64,000 bases of DNA from Mycolicibacterium setense (GTDB lineage: Bacteria; Actinomycetota; Actinomycetes; Mycobacteriales; Mycobacteriaceae): positions 372,001-436,000 of the forward strand of contig NZ_JTJW01000003.1 in the NCBI RefSeq assembly GCF_000805385.1, written 5' to 3'. The notes beneath the pieces are model-generated. The model was not told the DNA's origin. It did no database searches and saw only the letters and a list, made by a program, of their open reading frames with translations. Position numbers and translations under genes: made by a program. The number at the start of each line of letters is the position of its first letter. Position 1 is the first letter of the stretch. This document shows positions 29,975 through 39,436 of the stretch, piece after piece.

Positions 29975-31492
29975 CTATCCGGAACGGCTGAGGTCCCGGG
30001 TCGCCGGCCCCTCGATCAGCGTGCCGTCCGGAGCAAATCGCGAACCGTGCAGCGGGCAGTCCCAGGACTTGTCGGCGTCGTTCCAATTCACGATCCCGCC
30101 CAGGTGGGGGCACACCGGCGATACCGTGCGCGGGACTCCGTCGACGACGCTGTGCGCCTCCAGATGCCACGGCAGTCCGCTCACGACGCCGCAGTCCTCG
30201 GCGGCCGGGGTGCCGATGCGGGTCACCGGTGCGATCCAGCCCTTGGCCATGTTCAGGCCGACGGTCAGGTTGGCCTGCACCGCGGTGGCGAGCCCGGACA
30301 GCTCATGCGGACTCCAACTTGCGAAGGCCTCCGCCCAATCCATGCGACCACCCAGCATGCGCCCGGCCAATGCGAGAGCGGCGGCAACGCCGTTGGTCAT
30401 CCCCCATTTGTCGAAACCCGTTGCCACCAGGATCTCTTCATTGCCCGGCAGGATCGGGCCGACGTAGGGAAGCGCATCGACGGGGGCATAGTCCTGCGCC
30501 GACCAGAAGTGGGTCTGGACCGCACCGGGCCAGTGTTGTTTGGCCCAGGACGCCAGCTCGTCGATAGCTGCGGCGGGGTCGCTGCTGCGTCCCACCGGAT
30601 GGCCCGCCCCGCCGACGATGAGCAACTCGCCATCCGACGTCGGCGCCGAACGTGTTGAGCGCGTGGGGGAATCGGCCGAGATGAACATGCCCCGGGTGAT
30701 GTTGCCCGGTACCCGGAACGCCATGCAGTACGAGCGGTGGGGAGTGAGCCGCGCGAAGAATCCGCCTCGGTCCAGAATCGGAACACCCGTGGCCAGCACG
30801 CACCGATTGGCGAGCACGTCGACCTCGGCGCCCGAATCGGTGTGCACTCGCAGCTTGAGGCGGGCTCCAGCGTCATGGCTGACGCGTTGCACCCTGGCCC
30901 CCTCGACCAGGCGGCCTTCGCGTTCGTGTAGCTCGGCGATCAAGCTGTCCAGGAACGGCATGGGGTCGAATTGCGCCTGGTTCTCCAACCGAACTCCGCC
31001 GTGGAACGGGAAGGGGACGTCGGCCTCGTCGACCCAGTCGACATCCAGACCCGCTGTCAGGCAGGCTGCCAACTCAGCCTTGGCCCGGGCGACGCCATCG
31101 GGTGCCTGGGCGTAGGTATAGGCATCGTGTCGCTGCAGGTCGATCCCGCGGGCCGTGCAGTAGTCGACCAACCACTGCTGGCCCTCCAGGTTGCCCTGGG
31201 CATACTGCTGAGCCACTCGCGGCGAATGTTTGCGCACGATGTCGGTCATCCTGGTGCCCTGCAGCACGCTGATCTTCGCGGTGGTGTTGCCGGTCGCGCC
31301 CGCTCCCGCGGTCCGCGCCTCCAGGACCAGGACGTCCTGTCCGGCGCGTGCCAGCAGGACAGCGGTGACCAAACCGGTGATACCGGCGCCGACCACGACG
31401 ACGTCCGCGCTTCGCTCTGATTCCTCGGCGAGAGTGGGCGCGATCGGATGGCCAGGGTGGTCAGGGCGGTCGGAAAGCCAAAGCGAGGTCAT
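29975..31492 (-). CDS. FAD-dependent oxidoreductase with C-terminal Rieske domain
   Basis: About 505 residues. A DAO-type FAD domain opens with VVVVGAGITGLVTAVLLARA; the protein ends in a Rieske [2Fe-2S] domain with C-P-H (PVCPHLGG) and C-P-L-H (DCPLHGSRF) ligand pairs. This layout (glycine-oxidase-like plus Rieske) is common in soil bacteria, where the substrate is usually unknown. The start MTSLWLSDRPDHPG at 31492 is preferred because the further upstream frame, open to 31633, overlaps the promoter region of the divergent Hsp70-like gene and is Arg/Ala-rich without domain content. Confidence 0.85.
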   Translation of the reverse strand: MTSLWLSDRPDHPGHPIAPTLAEESERSADVVVVGAGITGLVTAVLLARAGQDVLVLEARTAGAGATGNTTAKISVLQGTRMTDIVRKHSPRVAQQYAQGNLEGQQWLVDYCTARGIDLQRHDAYTYAQAPDGVARAKAELAACLTAGLDVDWVDEADVPFPFHGGVRLENQAQFDPMPFLDSLIAELHEREGRLVEGARVQRVSHDAGARLKLRVHTDSGAEVDVLANRCVLATGVPILDRGGFFARLTPHRSYCMAFRVPGNITRGMFISADSPTRSTRSAPTSDGELLIVGGAGHPVGRSSDPAAAIDELASWAKQHWPGAVQTHFWSAQDYAPVDALPYVGPILPGNEEILVATGFDKWGMTNGVAAALALAGRMLGGRMDWAEAFASWSPHELSGLATAVQANLTVGLNMAKGWIAPVTRIGTPAAEDCGVVSGLPWHLEAHSVVDGVPRTVSPVCPHLGGIVNWNDADKSWDCPLHGSRFAPDGTLIEGPATRDLSRSG

Positions 31493-31720
31493 GATCGTGG
31501 ATGTACCCGCACGCGGGCCGGTCAAACGCGCGGTGCGGCGCGCAGCATCGTTGCCAGTCGGCGCCTTCCGCTCCGCATCTGCAGTGACCATCACTGTTCC
31601 TGTGCGGCGCATGAGCGTTGCTGACGCGTCCAAAACCGCTCCGGCGGAACGTGCTTGGCGGCGGTCTCACGGAGTGTCGGAAGGCCCAGGCGCCGCAGGA
31701 CGGCTATCGTGGCGTGCGTT

Positions 31721-33574
31721 ATGAGCGGCCCGTTGGGGTTGTCGATCGGGACCACCAACTTGGTTGCGGCGCGCGTCGGCAATCAACCTGTCAGCCGGCG
31801 TTCGGTGTTGACCTTGTCGACGGACCGGACGCCGCAGGTCGGCGTGCCCGAATCCGGACACGGTGTCACGTTGAGCGGGTTCGTCGAGCGGGTCGGTGAT
31901 CCGGTACCACTCGTGGCGCCCGACGGCGCGTCCTATCCCGCCGATACCCTCCTGGTCGAAGCCCTCGACGCCATGGTGGAGCTCGCCGGCGGGCCCTCCG
32001 ATCAGCTGGCGATCGCCGTCCCCGCGCATTGGGGAGCGCCCACACTGCGTGCCCTGCGCCATGCGCTGCGCACCAACCCGAGCTTTTCCCGTGACGGGAG
32101 GCCGCCGCGGCTGGTTCCCGATGCCGTCGCCTCCCTGGCCGCCTTGCGCGCCAATCCCGGACTGCCGTCCAACGGCGTGGTGGCCCTACTGGACTTCGGC
32201 GGCGGCGGTACCAGCATCACGCTGGCCGACGCCGCGTCGGCCTTCGAGCCGATCGACGAGACCACCCGCCATCCCGATTTCTCGGGTGACCAGATCGATC
32301 AGGCGCTGCTGACGCACGTGCTCGACGGCGTGGCCCAGGCCGGTGGAATCGATCCGGCGGGTACCGCGGCGGTCGGGTCACTGGCCCGGTTGCGTGAGGA
32401 GTGCCGTCAGGCCAAAGAGCGGCTGTCGGCGGATACCGCCACTGATCTCGTGGTCGAACTGCCCGGCTACTCGGCCACGGTGCGCGTGACCCGCACCGAG
32501 CTTGAATCGTTGATGCAGGCCCCGCTCGCCGGCGTTTTGGACGCACTGGAAAAAGCGTTGGAACGCAACGGGATCAGCTGGGCCGCGGTCTCGGCAGTGG
32601 TGACCATCGGCGGCGGTGCCAGTATTCCGCTTGTCACCCAACAGCTTTCGGAACACTCGCAGGCCGTGGTGGTGACCACGCCGCAGCCTGCTCTCGATGC
32701 TGCGATCGGCGCCGCGCTGTCGGCCGCGTATCTCGCCGACTCGGACGCGCAAACCGGTGTGGCCCCCACCCTGGGTGTGGCGGCTGTGCTGCCGCCGGCC
32801 GGAATCCCTTCCGGCGCAGGAGGATCATCCGAGGGCTCCTCCACGTTCCGCGCGCTGGCCTGGTCCGAGGACGACGCCGGAGACGATGTGGTGCCCTACA
32901 CCGGGCCCGACCTCGTGGACGCCTACGGCAGCGAGACCGCGGCGCGTCCGGCTGTGCAGTACGTGCCGCCGACGGGGCCGATCGAGCAGCCGAGCGGAGG
33001 CTGGCAGCGGTTGCCGCTGACGGTTTTCGTGGTCGCCGCGGCGCTGGTCGTGGTGGCCATCGGTGGCGTGACATACGCGTTGACCAGCGCGACGGGCACC
33101 GCGCCGAGTTCAGAGGTCAAGCCGCCCGAGCCCAAGCCGTTGCCACCGCAGGAGGTGTCACCCAGCCCGATCGAGACCCCGCCGCCGGCCCCGGCCGAAC
33201 CGCCGCCCGCGCCTGAGCCGGTGACGCAACCGCCGCCGCCGGTCACCGTGACGCAGGCACCGCCGCCGCCGGTGACCGAAACCCACGTCGTCACGCAGAC
33301 CACGACGCCGCCCCCCGTCACGACGACCACGACCACCACGACCACAACGACAACGACGACGCCGCCGACAACCACGACGACCACGCCGACACCAACCACC
33401 ACCACGACGAACCCGATGACGACGACGTACGTCACCGTGCCGTTCGTGCCGGTACCGATTCCGATCCAGGTGCCGAACCGTGGTGAGACGCAACAGCCCC
33501 AGTACCCGTACCAGCAACAGCCTCAGTACCCCTACCAGCAGCAACCGCAGTACCCGTACCAGCCGTATCCGTGA
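31721..33574 (+). CDS. Hsp70-like protein with Pro/Thr-rich exported tail (Rv0312-like)
   Basis: A 617-residue protein matching M. tuberculosis Rv0312 in layout. Residues about 1-340 are an actin/Hsp70-type ATPase fold: LSIGTTNLVAA (phosphate 1), LLDFGGGGTSITLAD (phosphate 2) and TIGGGASIPLV (adenosine). A transmembrane helix follows near 430-452, then a Pro-rich stretch, a run of about thirty Thr residues broken by Pro, and three copies of a QYPYQQQP-like unit at the C-terminus. The ATPase part would be cytoplasmic and the tail outside. The start MSGPLGLSIG is chosen by the fold; the frame is open 66 bases upstream. No substrate-binding domain is present. Confidence 0.85.
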   Translation: MSGPLGLSIGTTNLVAARVGNQPVSRRSVLTLSTDRTPQVGVPESGHGVTLSGFVERVGDPVPLVAPDGASYPADTLLVEALDAMVELAGGPSDQLAIAVPAHWGAPTLRALRHALRTNPSFSRDGRPPRLVPDAVASLAALRANPGLPSNGVVALLDFGGGGTSITLADAASAFEPIDETTRHPDFSGDQIDQALLTHVLDGVAQAGGIDPAGTAAVGSLARLREECRQAKERLSADTATDLVVELPGYSATVRVTRTELESLMQAPLAGVLDALEKALERNGISWAAVSAVVTIGGGASIPLVTQQLSEHSQAVVVTTPQPALDAAIGAALSAAYLADSDAQTGVAPTLGVAAVLPPAGIPSGAGGSSEGSSTFRALAWSEDDAGDDVVPYTGPDLVDAYGSETAARPAVQYVPPTGPIEQPSGGWQRLPLTVFVVAAALVVVAIGGVTYALTSATGTAPSSEVKPPEPKPLPPQEVSPSPIETPPPAPAEPPPAPEPVTQPPPPVTVTQAPPPPVTETHVVTQTTTPPPVTTTTTTTTTTTTTTPPTTTTTTPTPTTTTTNPMTTTYVTVPFVPVPIPIQVPNRGETQQPQYPYQQQPQYPYQQQPQYPYQPYP

Positions 33575-33744
33575 CGCCTTCGGCGTTGCTGTGGTTGCGG
33601 TGAGTGGTATTTGGCGTAGGTTGCGGCGATCCATGGTGGGCGATCCGCCTTCGCTGATTCGTCGTCGCCGTGGACTTGTCTTCTGAGGTTCGAAACGTGT
33701 TGTGCGCATTGTCAATACAGTGAGTTGACGGCGGCGTAACGTCT

Positions 33745-35277
33745 GTGCCCATGGTGGGAATGGGTGGGGGCAAACCAGTTCGGAAATTCGCGATGGTGGG
33801 TGCGGCCGCGGCCGTGGCCACGGCGTTGACCGTTGGCACCGCGGTGCCGTCGACGCCTCCCGCCGAGGCGGCCTACGGCGTGTTCACGACAGGCCCGTTG
33901 TTCCGTGCGCTCGACGCGGTGGGCGTCGACATCAACGACCTGCTGCCCGAGGAGGTGCGGGCGATCCTCGACCCCCTCGGCGTCGACATCGTGAACGTCC
34001 CGTCGAACTCGGTCGACATCAACAACGCCATCAACGACATCAGCTTCGTCGCACCGCCGCTCATCAACAGCAGGGCCGGGGTGGTGGTCGGTTTCGGACT
34101 CGGCTCGTTCGCGGCAACACGGGCCTACCAGGCACTGCGATCGAGTGCGCAGGGCGACACCTGGGAGGGCTACGACGCACTGCAACCCGGCCCTGTCGTT
34201 CTGGGCCGGCAACGCACCAATACCACCAACCTCGTTCTGGTGTTGCTGCGCAATCCAAGTCGGCCCAACGGTGGTCTGTTCGCCCGGTTCGCGCCGGTTG
34301 CGGACCTCTTCGGTGTCGACACCGTGACGCCGCCGGGTGGACGGGTACCGGACCCCGCCACCGGCATCGACCTCAACACCGCGACCGTGGACGTCACCTG
34401 GGCGTATGACGTGCTGTCCGATGCGCCCGTCACTCTCAATCCGGTCTCATGGGCCAATTCCATAGCCGCGTCCATCTTTTTGACGAATCTGCTCGGCGGA
34501 GTCGAGATCGAGGGCGATGCCCCGAACGACGTGCTGCTGAACGTGGGAGCGATCCTGGCGGGCAACCTCATCGACGTCACGCCGACCGGCGGCAGCTACT
34601 ACCTGACCGCGGTCCCGAATGATCTCGCCCTGCTGGAGCCGATGCGCCTACCGGTCCGGGTGATCAACGCCGTAACGGGCTGGAACCTGGACACCCCGCT
34701 CGCGGACGCGATTCAGCCCGCGGTGCAGATCCTTGTCGACATCGGTTATTCCGATGTGGTGCGTGAGCCTGACGGGACCTATCACCGCACCTACGACACC
34801 GCGGGCGATCCCACCCCGTTGCTTTCGGAGTTCCCGCTGGATTCGCCGGCGGACTACCTGCGGGTGCCCGGTGATGTCGCCCGCGCTCTGGTGCGCGGGT
34901 TCCGCGACGAGTTTCTTCCCGGTGCCCCGGAACCAGAAGATGCCGCACCGGAAACGGCTGCACCGCTGGCCATTACGGAGGCGCGGGAGGCGCCGGAGAC
35001 CGCGGTGCAGAAGCTCGCGCGGCCGGTCGAGAAGAAGCCTGTCCGGGCCGAGCTGCCGGAACCAACCAAGGTTCGCACCCCGGCACGCATTGCGGCGAAA
35101 GGTGTCCGCACCCAGGTTGGCAACGCGGCCAAGGACCTGCGCACGCAGGTGGACAAGGCAACTGACGACGTCCGGGCAGCGGCCAAGAAGGCGGCTCGGG
35201 GTCTCACCAGTGGCGATCGCGATACTGCTGAGGCCAACAAGTCGAAGGTCTCGCCCAAGGCCGCATCAGGGGACTGA
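33745..35277 (+). CDS. Exported PE-PPE-domain-like protein
   Basis: A 510-residue protein with a signal peptide (AMVGAAAAVATALTVGTAV, cleavage near PAEA). The middle resembles the PE-PPE serine hydrolase domain of mycobacteria, notably LRNPSRPNGGLFARF and the late DLALLEPMRLPVR and LVDIGYSD segments. The expected nucleophile elbow reads GFGLGSFAA, so no Ser lies in the usual central place and activity is doubtful. The C-terminal 100 residues are Lys/Arg/Ala-rich and helical. No PE or PPE domain is attached. Possible starts are GTG 33745, ATG 33751 and ATG 33760. Confidence 0.7.
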   Translation: MPMVGMGGGKPVRKFAMVGAAAAVATALTVGTAVPSTPPAEAAYGVFTTGPLFRALDAVGVDINDLLPEEVRAILDPLGVDIVNVPSNSVDINNAINDISFVAPPLINSRAGVVVGFGLGSFAATRAYQALRSSAQGDTWEGYDALQPGPVVLGRQRTNTTNLVLVLLRNPSRPNGGLFARFAPVADLFGVDTVTPPGGRVPDPATGIDLNTATVDVTWAYDVLSDAPVTLNPVSWANSIAASIFLTNLLGGVEIEGDAPNDVLLNVGAILAGNLIDVTPTGGSYYLTAVPNDLALLEPMRLPVRVINAVTGWNLDTPLADAIQPAVQILVDIGYSDVVREPDGTYHRTYDTAGDPTPLLSEFPLDSPADYLRVPGDVARALVRGFRDEFLPGAPEPEDAAPETAAPLAITEAREAPETAVQKLARPVEKKPVRAELPEPTKVRTPARIAAKGVRTQVGNAAKDLRTQVDKATDDVRAAAKKAARGLTSGDRDTAEANKSKVSPKAASGD

Positions 35278-35353
35278 CCGGCGTCGAGCCTGCGGAATGC
35301 GCTGCCGAGCCGTCGCCTCGGCTGTACCTTTCGATCAACAATCGGGAGGCACC

Positions 35354-35803
35354 GTGAACCGCATTCATGCCGTCATCGTCGGATCTCTGACCGTGCTCGC
35401 CGCGGGCGCACTGCCCGCACCGGCTGCGGCCACCCCCGCCGAAGGGGACGTGGTGCGCACCGATCTGGGCAAAGGCACCACCACTGCGCCGATCTGGGTG
35501 GTCACCGCGGGCCAGCCCACCACGTTGCATGTGCAGGGCCTGTTGCTCAAACCGGGCGCCGGTAGCGGTTGGCACAGTCATCCCGGATGGGAGCAGTCGG
35601 TGATCAACCAGGGGGCGGTGGTGGTGCAAACCGCGGCCGATTGTGCGCCTGTGGAGTACACCGCGGGCCAGGCGGTCGTCGTTCCCGCCGGGGTGCCGCA
35701 TCGAGTGACCAACGAGGGCGCCGCCGACGCCGACGTCGTGGTGACCTACACGCTGCCCGCCGACGCTCCGGTGCGTGACGACGCGCCTGCGGTGTGTTCC
35801 TAG
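35354..35803 (+). CDS. Exported cupin-domain protein
   Basis: A 149-residue protein with a signal peptide (VIVGSLTVLAAGALPAPAAA) and a single cupin domain. The first cupin motif supplies His ligands (GWHSHPGWEQ) and the second ends with PAGVPHRVTNEG. Two cysteines (DCAPV and the C-terminal VCS) may form a disulfide. The GTG at 35354 has GGGAGG 4 bases upstream (35344-35349); the longer open frame to 34733 only overlaps the previous gene. The substrate is unknown. Confidence 0.85.
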   Translation: MNRIHAVIVGSLTVLAAGALPAPAAATPAEGDVVRTDLGKGTTTAPIWVVTAGQPTTLHVQGLLLKPGAGSGWHSHPGWEQSVINQGAVVVQTAADCAPVEYTAGQAVVVPAGVPHRVTNEGAADADVVVTYTLPADAPVRDDAPAVCS

Positions 35804-35881
35804 CTGGGCAAACGCATCTGGTGTCGCGAAACTTTGGGCAGGGGTCAGGTATCTGGGTAAGAGTTCGGTTAAGGTTCTGCT

Positions 35882-36769
35882 GTGCCTGAGATGGATCGTC
35901 GCAGTGTGATGTTCATGATGGGTCTGGGGGCGGCAGCGGCTGCATTGCCCGCCGGGGTGGCCAACGCCGACCCGGCAATCGGCGATAACCCGCCTGCGCC
36001 TGCCCCCGGAGCGCCCACTCCGCCCGCTGCCGCGGCAGCGCAGCCGACCTTCCTGTTCCAGGATGAGTTCAACGGCCCGGCCGGGTCTCCGCCCGACCCG
36101 GCGTGGTGGCACCTGATTCCGGAGCGCGAGACCATCAAGAACCCGGTCGAGTGGGACAAGCCGTTCAACATGGGCCGCTACGTCACCGATACCGACCACG
36201 CGTTCCAGGACGGCAAGGGCAACCTGGTGATCCGCGCGACGCGCGGCCCCGGCACCACGGTGCAGGAGAAGTACGCCAGCGCCAAGGTCGTCGGCAACTG
36301 GCGCGGCGGCATCGGCACCACCTGGGAGGCCCGCGTCAAGCTCAACTGCCTGACCGACGGTGCCTGGCCCGCGTTCTGGCTCCTCAACGACGATCCCGTC
36401 CGAGGCGGCGAGGTCGACCTGGTGGAGTGGTACGGCAACCGGGACTGGCCGTCGGGCAGCACGGTGCACGCCCGGCTGGACGGCGAATCGTTCGCCACCA
36501 ACCCGCACCCCATCGACAGCGGGTGGCACACCTGGCGCATGTCGTGGACCCCGACGGGCATGTACTTCTGGAAGGACTATGCCCCGGGCATGGAACCGTT
36601 CTTCGAGGTTCCGGCGAACTCGTTGCAGGACTGGCCCTTCAACGATCCGGGCTACACGCTGGTGCCGGTGTTCAACATCGCGGTCGGCGGCTCGGGTGGC
36701 CGCGATCCGAGTGGGGGCAACTACCCGGCCGAGATGCTGGTCGACTGGATCCGCGTTTTCCAGGGCTGA
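35882..36769 (+). CDS. Glycoside hydrolase family 16 beta-glucanase (Rv0315-like), Tat-exported
   Basis: A 295-residue secreted enzyme. The N-terminus carries a Tat-type signal (MDRRSVMFMMGLG, cleavage near ANADP) and a Pro/Ala linker. The GH16 catalytic motif is GEVDLVEWYG near 190, with the nucleophile and acid/base Glu two turns apart. The end reads MLVDWIRVFQG, typical of the fold. It matches M. tuberculosis Rv0315, described as a beta-1,3-glucanase. GTG 35882 or ATG 35891 may be the start. Confidence 0.9.
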   Translation: MPEMDRRSVMFMMGLGAAAAALPAGVANADPAIGDNPPAPAPGAPTPPAAAAAQPTFLFQDEFNGPAGSPPDPAWWHLIPERETIKNPVEWDKPFNMGRYVTDTDHAFQDGKGNLVIRATRGPGTTVQEKYASAKVVGNWRGGIGTTWEARVKLNCLTDGAWPAFWLLNDDPVRGGEVDLVEWYGNRDWPSGSTVHARLDGESFATNPHPIDSGWHTWRMSWTPTGMYFWKDYAPGMEPFFEVPANSLQDWPFNDPGYTLVPVFNIAVGGSGGRDPSGGNYPAEMLVDWIRVFQG

Positions 36770-36836
36770 GTTTTCTCGCTTTGCGTTTGTGACGCGCCTT
36801 TTCGCGCTCTCTTTGAGTTGTGTTGCTCGGGAAGAA

Positions 36837-36853
36837 CGTCAAAATTTTTGACG
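36837..36853. repeat. A/T-rich 17-base palindrome between convergent genes
   Basis: CGTCAAAA and TTTTGACG are separated by one T, just before the stop of the dehydrogenase gene and 68 bases after the glucanase stop. With almost no loop it is a poor RNA hairpin, so it may be a protein-binding site or a chance palindrome in an otherwise G+C-rich region. Confidence 0.4.
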
Positions 36854-36860
36854 GCACCGA

Positions 36861-37874
36861 TCAGGGACATATCGCAGTGCGGAGCTTGCCCGCAGGCGGA
36901 GGTCGTAGTGCCGACGCGATGTGATACAGCGGCACAGGCGGCGTGACGAGCGCGGACCACGGATAGCGTTCGCGGGTCCGGTCGAGGAAGTCGACGGCCC
37001 GGTGGAGGTGTCGCGGTTCGTAGTTGTGCACGCCGGTGAGCGTCAACCATTGCCGCACAACGGTTTCCGGATCCACGGCCAACGGCGGCCCAGGGGTGAC
37101 CGAACCGGCCAGCACCAGGGTGCCCCCGATGTCGAGGCGTCCCAGTGCATCCGCGACGGCCTGTGCTGACCCGGTGTAGTCGATCGCGACATCGACCAGA
37201 CCTCCGTCGGACACGCGGCCACCGAACTGCGACGCCGACGCCAGCCGGTCGGCATCGAGATCGACAACCTGCACGTCTGCCCCGGCCTCGGCACACGCGG
37301 CGACCGCCGTGAGTCCGAGCATGCCCGCCCCACCGATCAGCACCCGCTTGCCCGTCAATTCGCCGGCGGCTTCCAGGGTGGCCATCACCGTCGCCGTCGC
37401 GCACGCCGCGGGTGCGGCGACGGCGTCGGGCAGCGTGTCGGGGACCGCGACGAGCGTGGTGCCGCGGGGCAGCACCACATGTTCGGCATAGGAACCCGAT
37501 AGCGGCCAGTCCCCGTCGAACGCTTCGTGGCCGACCTTGCGCACCGACAGGCATTTGGCGCTCAGGCCGGACCGGCACCGTTGGCAGGTACCGCAGGCCA
37601 CCGTTACCGACCAGATGATGCGTTGCCCGACTTGGGCGTCCGTGTCAGGACCGGTGGCGACGATGTCGCCGACGGCCTCGTGGCCGAGGATGGACGGGCA
37701 GGCCGCCGGGCGACGGCCGGTGACGGTGTGTAAGTCGCTGCCGCACACTGTGGCCAGCCGTACCCGAACGAGGACCTCGCCGGTACCGAGTGCGGGTATC
37801 GGGACGGGGCCGACATCGACGCCTGAACCGGTCCACACCGCGGCCGCCGTCACACGAGGCGGGATCGGATCCAT
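36861..37874 (-). CDS. Zinc-type alcohol dehydrogenase, phosphonate-catabolism-associated type
   Basis: A 337-residue medium-chain dehydrogenase. The catalytic zinc site has CGSDLHTVTG and GHEAVGDI; a structural zinc site is indicated by CGTCQRCRSGLSAKC. The Rossmann motif is IGGAGMLGLTAVA near 180. It resembles the group found beside phn genes (TIGR03366 type). ATG 37874 overlaps the phnE end by 25 bases, so it is the last gene of the phnD-phnC-phnE unit. Its substrate is presumably an alcohol or aldehyde linked to phosphonate use; this is inference. Confidence 0.85.
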   Translation of the reverse strand: MDPIPPRVTAAAVWTGSGVDVGPVPIPALGTGEVLVRVRLATVCGSDLHTVTGRRPAACPSILGHEAVGDIVATGPDTDAQVGQRIIWSVTVACGTCQRCRSGLSAKCLSVRKVGHEAFDGDWPLSGSYAEHVVLPRGTTLVAVPDTLPDAVAAPAACATATVMATLEAAGELTGKRVLIGGAGMLGLTAVAACAEAGADVQVVDLDADRLASASQFGGRVSDGGLVDVAIDYTGSAQAVADALGRLDIGGTLVLAGSVTPGPPLAVDPETVVRQWLTLTGVHNYEPRHLHRAVDFLDRTRERYPWSALVTPPVPLYHIASALRPPPAGKLRTAICP

Positions 37875-39436
37875 CCGGACAACCTTTCGATGGCATAGAC
37901 GATGATGAAGATGACGATCACGATCGCGCCGGCGATGTCGAAGTTCAGCGTGCGGATCGACTCGAACAGCAGGTAGCCGACACCGCCCGCACCGACGATG
38001 CCCAATATGGTCGAGGTCCGCACATTCACGTCGAACATGTACAAGCTGGACCCGACCATCGCCGGCATCGCCTGCGGAATGACCGCGGCGAACAACGTCT
38101 TCCACCACCCGCCGCCCACCGAGTGCACCGCCTCCAGCGGTCCCGGGTCGATTTCCTCGACCGCGTCGGCGACCAGTTTGCCAAGGAATCCGATGGAGCC
38201 GATGGCCAAGGCGCAGGTGCCGGCGATGGGGCCCAGACCCAATGCGGCGACGAACACCACGGCCAGGATCAGCTCAGGTACCGCCCGTACCAACAGAATC
38301 CACCCCCGGGCCGCCCAGTAGACCGCCGGGTGGGGAGTGACGTTGCGGGCGGCCAGGATTCCGACTGGGATCGACAGCACCACGCCGATCGCTGTGGACA
38401 CCACGCCGATCGCGACGGTTTGACCTGCGGCCGCGAACAATTCGCCACCGAGCGCACCGAAATTGGGCGGCACCATCCGGGTGAACACCTCGATGGCCGG
38501 CCCGACCCACGTCACCAGGGACACGGGATTGATCTTGAGCGCCACCAGGGCCGTCACGCACACGCCGGCCAGCGCACCGCCGAAGGCGAACCTCGCAGCA
38601 CGCTCCCGGGTGGGGTTCGAGTGAGCAGAGTCCAGCAGCATCCGGCGGATCACGATGGACAGCAGTTCCATCGCCGCGATGATCGCCAGAATGACGCAGG
38701 CGATGCCGAGCGCCCGCGGATAGATCAAGCCCCGCAACGCATCCTGCAGTGCGAAGCCGATCCCGCCGGCACCGACGAAGCCGAGCACCACCGACATGCG
38801 CAGATTGATGTCGATGCGGTAGATGAACGTCGCGATCCAGGAGGGCACCACCTGAGGGACGACCGCGTTGAGCATTTCACGGAAGTAGCCGACGCCGGTG
38901 CTGCGCACCGCCTCGCGCGGACCGGGATCGGTCTGCTCGATGGCGTCGGCGAACACCTTGCCCAACATGCCGATCGAATGGATCGCGAGCGCGAGAATGC
39001 CTGGGAGCACACCAATTCCGAGGGCCCGGACGAACAGCACGGCGAACAACAGGTCGGGCATGGCGCGGCAGAACGTTATGATCGCCCGAGCCACGGCCTG
39101 CACCGCAGGGTGAGGCGTGGTGTTGCGGGCGGCCAGGAAAGCAAGCGGCACTGAGGCTATCGCGGCGAGCACTGTTCCCAGCACGGCCATCAGCAGGGTC
39201 TCGACCGCCAGCCCGGCGATCCGTCCCGGATCATCCAGGCGGGGCGGAATCATCCGCTCCAGCAGCGCCGCAACCTCGTCGGCCCCGTCCAGAAGTGTCC
39301 CGGGCGCGAAGTCGATGGACCACGCCGCGACGATCGTGGCCAGCAGTGCGGCGACCGTGACGAGGTGCAGTAGCCCGGGCAGGGTTCTGCGCGGCGGTGT
39401 GGAGACGACCGGGCGTTCGGTGAGGTCGGTGCTCAC
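37850..39436 (-). CDS. phnE: Phosphonate/phosphate ABC transporter permease, two PhnE domains fused
   Basis: A 528-residue permease made of two PhnE-like halves. Each half has the EAA-type loop: VFADAIEQTDPGPREAVRS near 160 and LVADAVEEIDPGPLEAVHS near 430, and each ends in GIVGAGGVGY or FVGAGGIGF-type sequence. One polypeptide thus supplies the whole membrane channel that is normally a dimer. The GTG at 39436 overlaps the phnC stop by 4 bases; the open frame continues to 39631 only as a shadow of phnC. Confidence 0.92.
   Translation of the reverse strand: MSTDLTERPVVSTPPRRTLPGLLHLVTVAALLATIVAAWSIDFAPGTLLDGADEVAALLERMIPPRLDDPGRIAGLAVETLLMAVLGTVLAAIASVPLAFLAARNTTPHPAVQAVARAIITFCRAMPDLLFAVLFVRALGIGVLPGILALAIHSIGMLGKVFADAIEQTDPGPREAVRSTGVGYFREMLNAVVPQVVPSWIATFIYRIDINLRMSVVLGFVGAGGIGFALQDALRGLIYPRALGIACVILAIIAAMELLSIVIRRMLLDSAHSNPTRERAARFAFGGALAGVCVTALVALKINPVSLVTWVGPAIEVFTRMVPPNFGALGGELFAAAGQTVAIGVVSTAIGVVLSIPVGILAARNVTPHPAVYWAARGWILLVRAVPELILAVVFVAALGLGPIAGTCALAIGSIGFLGKLVADAVEEIDPGPLEAVHSVGGGWWKTLFAAVIPQAMPAMVGSSLYMFDVNVRTSTILGIVGAGGVGYLLFESIRTLNFDIAGAIVIVIFIIVYAIERLSGWIRSRLV

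Noticed and set aside
33000..33435. Val-rich frame opposite the Thr tract
   Set aside because: Antisense of the ACG/ACC Thr codons; no start signal and no domain.
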